Counted from the stretch's first letter, positions 6,036-14,002 are shown. The stretch is DNA of 18,196 bases from DAOTTI01 sp034437795 (GCA_034437795.1 DAOTTI010000059.1:1-18196), one strand, 5' to 3'. Translations and numbers: made by a program. Notes: a model not told the origin generated them from the letters alone.

Positions 6036-8363
6036 TCACGAACCGGAGCGGGTAGGGGCCAGCAGAGCGCGGAGGGCGGCTTCGTCGAGGAGGGGCACCT
6101 GGTGCCTGGCTGCGGCCTTGAGCTTGGCGCTGCCGGGCTGCTCGCCCACCACCAGGTAGCTGGTTGCGCCGGAGACGCTCTCGGTCACGGTCCCGCCGGC
6201 GGCCTTGATGGCCGCGGCGATGGCCGCGCGGGGCTCACTGAGCGTGCCGGTGATGGCGAACGTCTTGCCGGCGAGGGGTGCGGCGCTGGCTTCACTGCCG
6301 AACGGCACGCGAGCGGGAATGGGGCGCAGGCCGCCTTCGGCGAACCGGTCCAGCAGGCGCAGGGTGGCCGGGTTGCGTAGCGTCTGGGCCACTGCCGACG
6401 CCACCGCCGGCCCCAGTCCTTTCGTCTCTACGATCCGCTGCTGGAGCGCCGCCACGTAGCCGGCTGGATCGCGCCGCAGGCCATCGCGCAGCGCGTCGAG
6501 CGAACCGACGTAGGGGGCGATCAGCGCGGCCGTTTCCGCGCCGACGTGGCGCATGCCCAGCCCGAAGAGGAACCGGTCCAGCGGCGTGCGGGTGCGGCTG
6601 GCGTCGATGGCGGCCAGGAGCTTGTCCGCCAGCACCTCGCCCATGCCGGAGCCGGCCAGGGAGAGGAGCCGCTCGCGGGTGAGGTGGTAGAGGTCGGCCG
6701 CGCTGGCGATCAGGCCTTCAGCCAGCAGGCGCTCGATCCAGTTCGCGCCGAGGCCGGCGATGTCTACGGCGCTGCGGCTCACGAAGTGGCGGACGCGGGC
6801 GGCCGCCTGGGCCGGGCAGGCGCCGTTGGTGCAACGGATGACGGCGCCCTGTCCGCCTACCTCCTCTGGTCGCGAGCCTGCCGTGGCCTCTCCCGCACCG
6901 CCTGGGACGGCCGACGGGTCTTCGTTCTGCTGGTCGTCCCACTCATTGTCTCGCTCTTCATCCCGCGCCACCGGGCCGCCGCAGGCGGGGCACGCCGTTG
7001 GGAACGTCCACCCCTGCTCCGAGCCGTCGCGCCGCGCACCCCCCTGGTCGACGCCCAGGACGGCGGGAATGACGCCCCCCGCGCGCTCCAGGCGGACCCA
7101 GTCGCCGAGACGCAGGTCAAGGGCCGCGATCTGGCCAGCGTTGTGCAGCGTGGCGCTGGTGACGGTGACCCCGCCGATCCGCACCGGCTCCAGCCTGGCC
7201 ACGGGGGTCAGCGCGCCGGTGCGCCCGACCTGTACGTCAATCCCAATCAGGCGGGTCACCGCCACCTCGCTTGCCGGCGGCTTGTAGGCGATGGCCCCCC
7301 GCGGGTCCTTACCGGCCACCCCCAGGCGCTCATAGAGCGCGAGATCGTTGACCTTGATCACCAGGCCGTCGGTCTCCTCGTCCCAGGTAGAGCGGAGGGG
7401 CTGCAGCTCATCGATGGCAGCCAGGACGGCGGCCAGGTCGGCGCACTCGCGGTTGCAGGCGTGGGTCCGGAACCCCCAGGCGCGCAGGGCCGCAATGACG
7501 GAGGCCTGGGTCGGGAACTCGGTGGCCTCGGCCGGCACGGGGACGAGCCGTTCGATGAGCTCATCGAGCGCGCCCGGGGTGGGCTCGCCGCTCGGAACGG
7601 CGCGTTGGAGCGGACCCTGCGCGTCCGGCAGCGCGAGCACGGTGCAGGCGTAGGCGGTGAAACGCAGGGGGCGGGAGGCCGTGATGCGGGGGTCGAGCTG
7701 GCGCACGCTGCCAGCCGCGGCGTTGCGGGGGTTCTGGTACAGCGGCTCGCCGGCGGCGCGGCGCTGGGCGTTCATCTGGGCGAACGCGGCGCGGGGTAGG
7801 GTGACCTCGCCCCGCACGTACAGAAAGCGCGGCGCCGCAGGGGCGCTATCCGGCGCGTGCAGGCGCCGCGGGAGGCTGCGGATGGTGGCCGCCTGAGCGG
7901 TCACGTCCTCCCCCTCACGCCCATCGCCACGAGTGGCCGCGCGCGCCAGGCGGCCGTCCACGTAGAGCAGGGCCAGGGTCAGGCCATCGAGCTTGGGCTC
8001 CACGGCGTACCGCGGGTACCGCGGCTTGGGATCGGCAGCGACGATCCGCCGGTCGAAGGCGGCGAGCGCATCGGCGCTGAAGGCGTTCGCCAGGCTGTGC
8101 AGCGGGATGGGATGGCGCGCCTTACGGAACGCGGGCAGCGGGGCCCCGCCCACCCGCTGGGAAGGGCTCTCCGGAACGATCCACTCCGGATGCGCCGCCT
8201 CTAGCGCCACCAGCTCACGGTACAGCCGATCGTACTCGGCATCGGTCACCAGCGGCGCGTCCAGCACATAGTAGGCGTGGGCGTAGCGGGCAAGCTGAGC
8301 GACCAGGGCATGGTAGCGCTCGCGGGTCACGGTCGGGGAGGCGGGCTGTGTCGTGGCGGTCAT
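6036..8363 (-). CDS. ligA: NAD-dependent DNA ligase LigA
   Basis: This enzyme seals nicks with NAD+ during replication and repair. It is 775 residues, against about 670 in most bacteria. The order is: Ia domain with YYVLDAPLVTDAEYDRLYREL (residues 32-52), adenylation domain with Lys124 of KLDGL, ETDGLVIKVN, OB fold, zinc finger with Cys458, Cys461, Cys511 and Cys516, helix-hairpin-helix region, and a C-terminal BRCT domain starting at LAGKTFAITGTLSEP. Two inserts explain the extra length. One is about 35 polar residues between the two Cys pairs of the zinc finger. The other is after FTAYACTVLALPDAQG in the nucleotidyltransferase region. The ATG start is supported by the N-terminal alignment; its ribosome binding site is poor. 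The core is intact, so it is probably the housekeeping ligase. Confidence 0.96.
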   Translation of the reverse strand: MTATTQPASPTVTRERYHALVAQLARYAHAYYVLDAPLVTDAEYDRLYRELVALEAAHPEWIVPESPSQRVGGAPLPAFRKARHPIPLHSLANAFSADALAAFDRRIVAADPKPRYPRYAVEPKLDGLTLALLYVDGRLARAATRGDGREGEDVTAQAATIRSLPRRLHAPDSAPAAPRFLYVRGEVTLPRAAFAQMNAQRRAAGEPLYQNPRNAAAGSVRQLDPRITASRPLRFTAYACTVLALPDAQGPLQRAVPSGEPTPGALDELIERLVPVPAEATEFPTQASVIAALRAWGFRTHACNRECADLAAVLAAIDELQPLRSTWDEETDGLVIKVNDLALYERLGVAGKDPRGAIAYKPPASEVAVTRLIGIDVQVGRTGALTPVARLEPVRIGGVTVTSATLHNAGQIAALDLRLGDWVRLERAGGVIPAVLGVDQGGARRDGSEQGWTFPTACPACGGPVARDEERDNEWDDQQNEDPSAVPGGAGEATAGSRPEEVGGQGAVIRCTNGACPAQAAARVRHFVSRSAVDIAGLGANWIERLLAEGLIASAADLYHLTRERLLSLAGSGMGEVLADKLLAAIDASRTRTPLDRFLFGLGMRHVGAETAALIAPYVGSLDALRDGLRRDPAGYVAALQQRIVETKGLGPAVASAVAQTLRNPATLRLLDRFAEGGLRPIPARVPFGSEASAAPLAGKTFAITGTLSEPRAAIAAAIKAAGGTVTESVSGATSYLVVGEQPGSAKLKAAARHQVPLLDEAALRALLAPTRSGS

Positions 8364-8401
8364 CGGTCACAGGTGCTCGCTGGGATGGTTCTGCACCTAT
8401 G

Positions 8402-8420
8402 ACGGGCCACATCCGCCCGT
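8402..8420 (-). terminator. Possible hairpin terminator after the sortase gene
   Basis: ACGGGC (8402-8407) and GCCCGT (8415-8420) form a perfect 6-bp stem with a 7-nt loop, 34 nt past the sortase stop on the minus strand. No T-run follows, so it is at best a weak or factor-assisted terminator. Confidence 0.3.
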
Positions 8421-8453
8421 GTTGCGTCTGGCATGGCCGCGGGCGCCATGGCG

Positions 8454-9806
8454 CTACCGGATGGGATTGCCGGCGGCGTCACGGGGAAGCTCGGCTGCGT
8501 CCGCAGTGTAGATCCAGTGCGAGTAAGGGAGCTGCTCAGCAATGAGGGGCTGCGGGTTCCCCGCCGGATCGGTGACGGCGACCAGGCGCGCGCGCACGAT
8601 GCGGCGGTGAGAGTAGTCGCGCCGGATGACGTCCCACTTCCCCTCGCAGGTGATCATCGTCAGGTGCGCGAAGGCGGAGAAGCCGACGAACTCGTCCACG
8701 TCCGGGCGAGAGGAGATGGGCAGGTGGCACTCCACGTCGTCGCAGCCGAGCACCTCGTAGATGAAGCGCCAGTTCTTCTCGCCAACAAGGATGATCTGGT
8801 CGCCGTTCACAAGCTCCTTGATGCGCGCGAAGACGGCGGGGCGCCCCTCCCAGTCGACGTGCCCGGAGAAGACGGCGTTGTTGGCCTCGCCGGCGCGGCC
8901 GGAGTAGTCGTACCAGGCGACGTCGCCCGCCCGCTTGGGCGACGGGAGGGCGCCGTCCTTCTCCAGCTGGTGCAGGCCGAAGGTGACGATAGGCGCGTCG
9001 ATCTTCAGCTTGGGGACGATCAGGCGCGCGGGCCGCTGCGGTTCGGCGGCGCGGTAGACGGTGGGCGGCTCGGGCGTGACGATGTCGGTGGGGAGGAGGG
9101 CAGCCTCCTTGGCCAGGTCGCCGCCGTTGGCGATGGTCACGGTCCCGCGGCGCGCCCACGGCACGTCCACCTTCCATTGCTGGAACACCGTGCGCTGGGC
9201 GCGGAGGACGAAGGCCTGCTCGGTCTCGGCGTAGGCGACGGGCAGGCCGTACAGGTCCAGCCAGTTGCGCTCGGCCAGGAAGCGCTGCTTGATGGCCGGA
9301 TTGGCGTCCAGGATCGTCAGGCGCCGGGCGCGGATGGCGTCGAAGTCCAGCCCCGCCTCGTCGCTCATGTCCGGCGCCGGCGGAATGCCCTTGCTCTCCC
9401 ACAGCCACTGGTCATAGCCGGCGGCGGAGAGGTCATCCAGCAGGTTGGCCAGCTCAGCCCGCCCCGACTCGGGGTGCCAGACGAGCACGCCCCGTTGGAC
9501 GACCTGGGCCACCCACCCGTTCCAGATGAAGCGCTTCGACGCGGGGTAGCCCAGGGTACGGATGCCGCCCAGGCGCCGGTACTCGCTCCAGAAGGGGATG
9601 CCCCCGTCGTCGCTAATGGCGAACCCGACGATCGCCTCGCCACCCAGACCGCTGGCCTGGGTAAAGAAGTGGCCGTTCGGGATGGGATAGTCCGGCACGT
9701 GGGCGGCGGCCGGAGCGGGAGTGAGGATGAGCCAGGGCACGGCCAGGGCCAGCGCGGCCAGCCACGCCGGCAGGATCGGCCGCTTGCAGCACTGTAGCGC
9801 ACGCAT
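8454..9806 (-). CDS. Secreted sortase with N-terminal GYP-repeat module
   Basis: This 450-residue exported protein has a C-terminal sortase domain, about residues 265-410. Sortases are cysteine transpeptidases that cut a sorting motif and join proteins to the envelope. The catalytic triad is visible: His316 (VFSGHVDW), Cys387 (LTMITCEGKWD) and probably Arg402 (SHRRIVRA). The start at 9806 gives a clean signal peptide ending PAPAAA near residue 35; an upstream in-frame ATG at 9881 would bury it. AGGAGG lies 14 nt before the chosen ATG. Residues 36-260 are a separate module with GGIRTLGYPASKRF and a weaker second copy (LDLYGLPVAYAE), a pattern seen in Chloroflexi extracellular proteins. No sorting substrate or pilin gene is nearby. 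The sequence most resembles class E/F sortases, but the class is not certain. Confidence 0.85.
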   Translation of the reverse strand: MRALQCCKRPILPAWLAALALAVPWLILTPAPAAAHVPDYPIPNGHFFTQASGLGGEAIVGFAISDDGGIPFWSEYRRLGGIRTLGYPASKRFIWNGWVAQVVQRGVLVWHPESGRAELANLLDDLSAAGYDQWLWESKGIPPAPDMSDEAGLDFDAIRARRLTILDANPAIKQRFLAERNWLDLYGLPVAYAETEQAFVLRAQRTVFQQWKVDVPWARRGTVTIANGGDLAKEAALLPTDIVTPEPPTVYRAAEPQRPARLIVPKLKIDAPIVTFGLHQLEKDGALPSPKRAGDVAWYDYSGRAGEANNAVFSGHVDWEGRPAVFARIKELVNGDQIILVGEKNWRFIYEVLGCDDVECHLPISSRPDVDEFVGFSAFAHLTMITCEGKWDVIRRDYSHRRIVRARLVAVTDPAGNPQPLIAEQLPYSHWIYTADAAELPRDAAGNPIR

Positions 9807-9881
9807 GAGGATAGCGCGTACCTCCTGCAACTCGCGTTCCACGTCCAGTGTAACGGGGCAACCGCGCGGGCCGACCAGCAA

Positions 9882-9920
9882 CCCCCTCTCCCCCCAGAGA
9901 GGGGGAGGGTGAGGGCTCCG
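9882..9920 (+). repeat. Interspersed hairpin repeat, copy 3
   Basis: CCCCCTCTC (9882-9890) and GAGAGGGGG (9897-9905) form a perfect 9-bp stem with a 6-nt loop, followed by AGGGTGAGGGCTCCGCC. It lies between the 3' end of the solute-binding protein gene and the sortase start. Confidence 0.65.
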
Positions 9921-9935
9921 CCTTCACGGCCGGCG

Positions 9936-10014
9936 AAGAACCCCTTCTCCCTGGGAGGAGAAGAACCCCTTCTCCCTGGGAGGAAAGGTTAGGGTGAGTG
10001 CTCCGCTCGTGAAG
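9936..10014 (+). repeat. Interspersed hairpin repeat, copy 4, with 25-bp duplication
   Basis: Two 25-bp units (9936-9960 and 9961-9985) match at 24 of 25 positions and contain CCCCTTCTCCCTGGGAGG. They lead into GGTTAGGGTGAGTGCTCC and GCTCGTGAA. The tail is the reverse complement of 166-196. It starts 45 nt past the stop of the solute-binding protein gene (minus strand), so it could act as its 3' stabilising or termination structure. Confidence 0.65.
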
Positions 10015-10058
10015 GGTCCAGGTCAGTCGCTGAATAGGCCTCACCTGCTAACGTGTGC

Positions 10059-11450
10059 CTACTTGGCGCCGACGATGGCGTACGCCTGGTCCAGGGCCTG
10101 CTGGGCGAGGGCATTGGCGTCGTCGAAGGCTTGCTTCACCGTCTTCCTCTTGGCCAGGACGTGGTTCCAGGCCGTGTTGGCGCCATCGTAGAGCTCGACG
10201 GCGGCGGGCGTGACCGGGCGGAACTTGGTGAACTTCATGTAATCGAGCGCCCAGAGCATGCCTTTGTCCACCGCAGGGATGCCGGTCTTGTACTTCTCGA
10301 ACGCGATCCGGTCGATGGCCGGCTGGGCGCTCATGCCCGGCAGGTAGGGCTGGCCCTGGGCACGGCCCAGGGTGGCGTCCGCTTCGTAGCCGTGCAGGAT
10401 CGACTCGTCAGTGCAGAAGTCCTTGAGCATCTCCCAGGAGACCTCGGGGTTCTTCACGCCCTTGGGGATGATCCAGGCGAAGCCGCCCGACCAGGAGGCC
10501 GTCTGCTCCCCCGCCCGCCGGACGGGATTGGGGCCGACGCCGAACTCAAAGCTCGGGTTGTAGCGGGCGATCGTGCCCAGCAGGCTCTGGCCAGCGACGG
10601 TCATCGATTGCAGCTGGGCGAAGAGGGGGTGGTTCTCGTTGGAGCCGAAGGTCCGCTGGAACTCCTCGTGGCGCTGGGTGCCTCCCTGGGCCTCCAGCAG
10701 CTCGAAGACCCACTGCATGGCTTCGATCACCTTGGGGTGATTGAGCTGCGCCTTGCGGGCGTCCTTGCTCAGGAACTCGGCCCCGTTGAGATAGCCCCAC
10801 AGATACGTCAGCGAGGAGCCGGATAGGCCGGGGCGGTAGGTCCAGCCGATGCGGACCAGGCCCGTGGCCGACGAGCGGTTCAGCTTGAGGGCATACTCCT
10901 TGAGCTGGTCCCAGGTGGCCGGTGGCTTGTCCGGATCGACCCCGATCTCGCGGAAGTGCATCTTGTTCCAGAAGAACGGGCGGGTATCCACGCTGCTCGG
11001 CAGCCCGTACAGCTTCTTGTCTAGCGCCGTCGCCTCCAGCACCGCCCCCTCCACGAAGCGCTTGAGGTCATACTTGTCGGCCTTCTGGTAGGGGTCGAGC
11101 GGGGTGAAGGCGCCGCGGTGGGCGTAGCTGCCGATCTGGAAGCGATCGAAGTACACCACGTCGGCCACGTCCCCCGCGGCCACGGCGGCCAGGAACTTGG
11201 AGATCGCCTCCGAGCCCTGGCCGGCGCTGCCGATGTCCGTCATCTCCGCCGGCAGGTTCGGATGCTGCCTGGACCATCGCTCCACCTGGGCGGCGCGGAC
11301 GTTGCTCCGCGAGCTCCAGACGAGGAGCCTGCGGTTCACCTTCGCCAGGTCTACCCTGGCGGGCTGGGTCTGCGTGGGGGCGCCGGCCGCCAGCGCGGGA
11401 CCAGCGCCTGCGGCCAGCGCCACCACTCGTCTGCGGGTCAGCCGGTTCAT
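10059..11450 (-). CDS. Tat-exported ABC transporter solute-binding protein (family 1)
   Basis: This 463-residue protein should bind a carbohydrate-like solute outside the cell for an ABC importer. The N-terminus MNRLTRRRVVALAAGAGPA has a twin-arginine motif and no lipobox Cys, so Tat export is likely. The mature sequence has features of family 1 sugar-binding proteins: GDVADVVYFDRFQIGSYA, LYGLPSSVDTRPFFWNK, WSGGFAWIIPKGVKNPEVSW. The start at 11450 has GGGAGG at good spacing (GGGGAGGTGCAT); longer open frame upstream is not needed. No permease or ATPase genes lie in the window, so the rest of the transporter is elsewhere. The gene is divergent from the phosphotriesterase-family gene, and shared control is possible. 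The ligand is unknown. Confidence 0.88.
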   Translation of the reverse strand: MNRLTRRRVVALAAGAGPALAAGAPTQTQPARVDLAKVNRRLLVWSSRSNVRAAQVERWSRQHPNLPAEMTDIGSAGQGSEAISKFLAAVAAGDVADVVYFDRFQIGSYAHRGAFTPLDPYQKADKYDLKRFVEGAVLEATALDKKLYGLPSSVDTRPFFWNKMHFREIGVDPDKPPATWDQLKEYALKLNRSSATGLVRIGWTYRPGLSGSSLTYLWGYLNGAEFLSKDARKAQLNHPKVIEAMQWVFELLEAQGGTQRHEEFQRTFGSNENHPLFAQLQSMTVAGQSLLGTIARYNPSFEFGVGPNPVRRAGEQTASWSGGFAWIIPKGVKNPEVSWEMLKDFCTDESILHGYEADATLGRAQGQPYLPGMSAQPAIDRIAFEKYKTGIPAVDKGMLWALDYMKFTKFRPVTPAAVELYDGANTAWNHVLAKRKTVKQAFDDANALAQQALDQAYAIVGAK

Positions 11451-11502
11451 ATGCACCTCCCCTCGGTACGCCACTCTGTGCGGCCGAATGCTTGCTGCCC
11501 CC

Positions 11503-11518
11503 ATTGTAGTATCATCAG
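11503..11518. promoter_or_regulatory. Putative divergent promoter island
   Basis: This is the most AT-rich spot between the divergent solute-binding and phosphotriesterase-family genes. On the minus strand TACAAT (11508-11503) matches -10 at five of six and gives a leader of about 46 nt. On the plus strand TATCAT (11510-11515) is also five of six, but with a leader of about 165 nt. Neither has a good -35 box. GTATCATCAG here recurs exactly at 14438-14447, before the membrane protein gene. Confidence 0.3.
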
Positions 11519-11687
11519 TGCATGTCGGCAGCATCTGGTCCCCTGCCGGCATCCGCGGACCTGGGCGACGACCTCGCTGGCTGGGAGGACGCAGGCGAGC
11601 GGGAGCCGGCTCGCGTCTCCCGCCCGTCGCTCTGGTCGCGGATCGCCGGCCGGCTGACCAGAGAAGCGCCATAGGACGCCGCCCCCG

Positions 11688-12707
11688 ATGCCCAGGCTGC
11701 GCACGGTGCTCGGCGACGTGGAGGCGCACCACACGGGCATCATCCTGCCTCACGAGCACCTGTACTGCGATCTGCGCCCGCTGCGGGGCCGCGAGCCGGT
11801 ACGCGATGACCCTCAGGCAGTGATCGCGGCCGAGCTGCCCTTACTCAAGGAGGCCAGGGAGGCGGGCGCCGGGCTACTGGTCGAGCCGACGCCGCCCGGC
11901 GTCGGTCGAGATCCGCTGCTCCTGCGCCGGCTGGCGGAGCTCAGCTACGTCAACGTGGTCGCGGCCACTGGGCTGTACAAGGAGCCCCTGCTGCTGCAGC
12001 GGGCGTACACCCGCCCCGAGCAGTACCTGGCTGACTGGTTCGAGATCGAGATCACTACCGGCATCCTGCCGGTGTTCGGCGACAGCCTGCTGGGCGAGAG
12101 CTTGGTCACCGACTCAGCCCTCGGGCGGGCCAGCGACCAGCTTGCCGAGACGCCGGTGCGGGCCGGGGTGATCAAGCTGGCGGCAAGCGACCAGGGGTTG
12201 CAGGACGTGGAGGCAAAGGCGCTCCGCGCGGCGGTTCGCGCGGCGCGTCGGACGGGGGTGGCCATTATCAGCCACGCCCCGTCCGGCAGGGCGTTCCAGC
12301 AGCAGCTAGACGTGCTGGCGGAGGCCGGCGGCGATCCGGCGCGCTTCGTGCAGGTCCACGCCCACCAGGAACCCGACTTTGACCTCCATCTGCGCGCCCT
12401 CCGGCGGGGGGCGTGGATCGAGTACGACGCCATCGGCGCTCAGCCGGACGAGCGGTTCATCGGCCTAATCCGACGTGTGCTGGATGCGGGCTTCGCCGAC
12501 CGGCTATTGCTGTCCCAGGACGTAGTTGGCTGGCGAGCCGGCGCCCCGCAGGGTGGGAACGTGGACGAGCACGGCGCGCCGAGGCGCCGGTACGCCTATC
12601 TCCTGCGAGAGTTCCTGCCCCGCCTGCTGGAGGCAGGGGTCTCGCAGGAGACGATCCAGCAGCTCACCGTAGACAATCCACGCCGCCTGCTCGCCCTCGC
12701 TGAGTAG
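11688..12707 (+). CDS. Phosphotriesterase/lactonase-family metal hydrolase
   Basis: This 339-residue TIM-barrel enzyme of the amidohydrolase superfamily likely hydrolyses a lactone or phosphoester. The two-metal site is recognisable: His22 and His24 (LPHEHLYCD), Lys163 (VIKLAAS, the carbamylated bridging lysine), His196 (IISHAPSG), His224 in QVHAHQEPD, and Asp278 (LLLSQDVVGW). All expected ligands are present, so it should be active. Family members of this kind include sugar-lactone hydrolases and quorum-sensing lactonases; sequence alone does not choose. The ATG start keeps the family's N-terminal RTVLGDVEAHHTGIILPHEH. The upstream AGGA is somewhat far (about 11 nt). It is divergent from the solute-binding protein, and a repeat array follows its stop within a few bases. 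Confidence 0.88.
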   Translation: MPRLRTVLGDVEAHHTGIILPHEHLYCDLRPLRGREPVRDDPQAVIAAELPLLKEAREAGAGLLVEPTPPGVGRDPLLLRRLAELSYVNVVAATGLYKEPLLLQRAYTRPEQYLADWFEIEITTGILPVFGDSLLGESLVTDSALGRASDQLAETPVRAGVIKLAASDQGLQDVEAKALRAAVRAARRTGVAIISHAPSGRAFQQQLDVLAEAGGDPARFVQVHAHQEPDFDLHLRALRRGAWIEYDAIGAQPDERFIGLIRRVLDAGFADRLLLSQDVVGWRAGAPQGGNVDEHGAPRRRYAYLLREFLPRLLEAGVSQETIQQLTVDNPRRLLALAE

Positions 12708-12710
12708 GAC

Positions 12711-12740
12711 CAACAGGTGAGGGCTCTGCTCCTGGGTGAA
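12711..12740 (+). repeat. Interspersed hairpin repeat tail, copy 5
   Basis: CAGGTGAGGGCTCTGCTCC and then GGGTGAA resemble the family tail GGGTGAGGGCTCCGCTCRTGAA. It begins directly after the phosphotriesterase-family stop and runs into the 28-bp tandem array. Confidence 0.45.
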
Positions 12741-12853
12741 CGAAGAGTCCCGTCTCCCTCTGGAAGAGCGAAGGGTCCCGTCTCCCTCTGGAAGAGCGAA
12801 GAGTCCCGTCTCCCTCTGGAAGAGCGAAGGGTCCCGTCTCCCAAAGGGAGACG
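12741..12853. repeat. 28-bp tandem repeat, about 3.6 units, ending in a hairpin
   Basis: Full units lie at 12741-12768, 12769-12796 and 12797-12824, with a partial fourth to about 12840. They are nearly identical, with the form CGAAGRGTCCCG then TCTCCCTCTGGAAGAG. The variable base alternates A, G, A, G, which suggests a 56-bp duplication of a 28-bp pair. The last unit ends in a perfect hairpin CGTCTCCC-AAA-GGGAGACG (12835-12853). It lies between convergent genes, so it could terminate both. Confidence 0.8.
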
Positions 12854-12925
12854 GCCAGGGTAAGGGCTCCTTTAGGGCCCTCTCCTCTTGGCAGAGGGTG
12901 AGGGCTCCACTCGCCCAGGGCCGGC
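12854..12925 (+). repeat. Interspersed hairpin repeats, copies 6 and 7
   Basis: After the hairpin at 12835-12853 comes CCAGGGTAAGGGCTCC (copy 6 tail). Then CCCTCTCCTCTTGGCAGAGGG (about 12879-12899) forms a stem and is followed by TGAGGGCTCCACTCGCCC (copy 7). The convergent gap 12708-12954 thus holds repeats almost wall to wall. Confidence 0.55.
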
Positions 12926-12954
12926 GCACAGGGCGCGGTCAGGGCGCCGCCACG

Positions 12955-13824
12955 CTACCCCGATGCGCGCCTTTCGCCGGACGGGCCGCCGGCCTGCTCC
13001 GCCGCGCTGCGCCAGGCGTGGAGGTGCCTAGCGGCCTGAGGGAGGTACACGTCGGGGTCCAGCTCCGTGTGCTGCCTGATGATCCACTCGTTGGCGGCGT
13101 AGCCGTCGAAGCCAGCGCGGGCGAGCAGCTCGAACACGCGCGCGATGTGGCCATCTCCCTCGCCGATGGGGATGAAGCCGGGCCGCGCCCCGGGGGCGGT
13201 GCCGCCCTTCGGCCACTCCTGGAGGTGCAGGTGGCGCACCCAGGGGCCAATCCGCGAGAACGCCTCGTCCACGGAGATGCCGAGGCGCAGGTGGTGGGCT
13301 GGGTGCCAGACCACCCCCACGTTGGGGTGGCCGGCATGCTCGACGATCCAGGCCACGTCCTCAGGATGGTTGTGCTGGTCGTGCACCTCAAGACAGGGGG
13401 TGACGCCATATGGGGCGGCGGCCGCTGCGGCGCGGCCAAGCGCCTCAGCGGTGTAGGGGCGCAGGCCGACCATGGTGTAGCCCTCGGGGAGGTTGCCCCC
13501 AAAGACGCGAATGACCTTCGCCCCGAGGTCGGCGGCCAGCGCGGCGTACCACCGGACCTGCTCGACGGCGTCGGCGCGCTCCTCAGGCGTGGCGCGGGCG
13601 AAGCGAGCGCTGATGGCGATGCAGCTGATGGCCACGCCATGGTCGGCCGCGTACTGGCGCGCCCGCCGCCGCGCCTCCGGCGGGGAATCGAGCTCCAGCC
13701 CATGGCGGTGATTCCACTCCGTGCGCAGGTCCACCCCGTCGTACCCGTACCGCCGGGCCGCGTCCACCATCTGCTCGAAGCTCCATTCGGGGCAGGTGGA
13801 GGAGAGAAAAGCCAGCTTGATCAC
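12955..13824 (-). CDS. Sugar phosphate isomerase/epimerase-like TIM-barrel protein
   Basis: This 289-residue protein belongs to the AP-endonuclease-2-like xylose isomerase superfamily, whose members interconvert sugars or inositols or open related rings with a divalent metal. The likely metal ligands are Glu in CLEVHDQ, the Asp/His position in VVWHPAHH, His in RHLHLQEW and Glu in AANEW. The N-terminus MIKLAFLSSTCPEWSFEQMV and GYDGVDLRTEW fit the family. The GTG start at 13824 has a perfect AAGGAGG at 7-nt spacing. The last 20 or so residues are low-complexity. It converges on the phosphotriesterase-family gene, and the two may act on related carbohydrate intermediates. The substrate is not predictable from sequence. 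Confidence 0.87.
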   Translation of the reverse strand: MIKLAFLSSTCPEWSFEQMVDAARRYGYDGVDLRTEWNHRHGLELDSPPEARRRARQYAADHGVAISCIAISARFARATPEERADAVEQVRWYAALAADLGAKVIRVFGGNLPEGYTMVGLRPYTAEALGRAAAAAAPYGVTPCLEVHDQHNHPEDVAWIVEHAGHPNVGVVWHPAHHLRLGISVDEAFSRIGPWVRHLHLQEWPKGGTAPGARPGFIPIGEGDGHIARVFELLARAGFDGYAANEWIIRQHTELDPDVYLPQAARHLHAWRSAAEQAGGPSGERRASG

Positions 13825-13886
13825 GGTGCCGCCTCCTTGACGCGTCGCAGGTTCGTCTCGTTCACGTCACCGTACCATGCGTGAAT

Positions 13887-13902
13887 GGGCCGGCGCCGGC
13901 CC
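13887..13902. promoter_or_regulatory. 16-bp perfect palindrome upstream of the isomerase gene
   Basis: GGGCCGGCGCCGGCCC is fully self-complementary and lies 63 bp above the isomerase start. It could be an operator, but GC-only palindromes of this size arise by chance in DNA this GC-rich. Confidence 0.2.
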
Positions 13903-14002
13903 CGCAGTGCCGTAATGGCGCGACCAGGCCGGATCCGTCAGGCTTGCCTATCCAGGAGCGCTCCATTTCTAGCCGGTGGCAGGACCGGCGACCGGCCGGC
14001 GG

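Noticed and set aside
6546..7799. A 417-codon plus-strand frame opposite ligA
   Set aside because: LigA on the minus strand is unambiguous, and the antisense product has no recognisable fold.
8433..9797. A 454-codon plus-strand frame opposite the sortase gene
   Set aside because: The minus strand carries a complete sortase with catalytic residues, and the plus-strand translation is Gly/Asp/Arg/Val-rich without motifs.
12741..12853. CRISPR array
   Set aside because: The 28-bp units are directly adjacent with no unique spacers and no cas genes nearby.
12736..13884. A 382-codon plus-strand frame beginning in the 28-bp tandem repeat
   Set aside because: Its first part is translated tandem repeat, and the rest is antisense to the isomerase gene, which has a perfect ribosome binding site.
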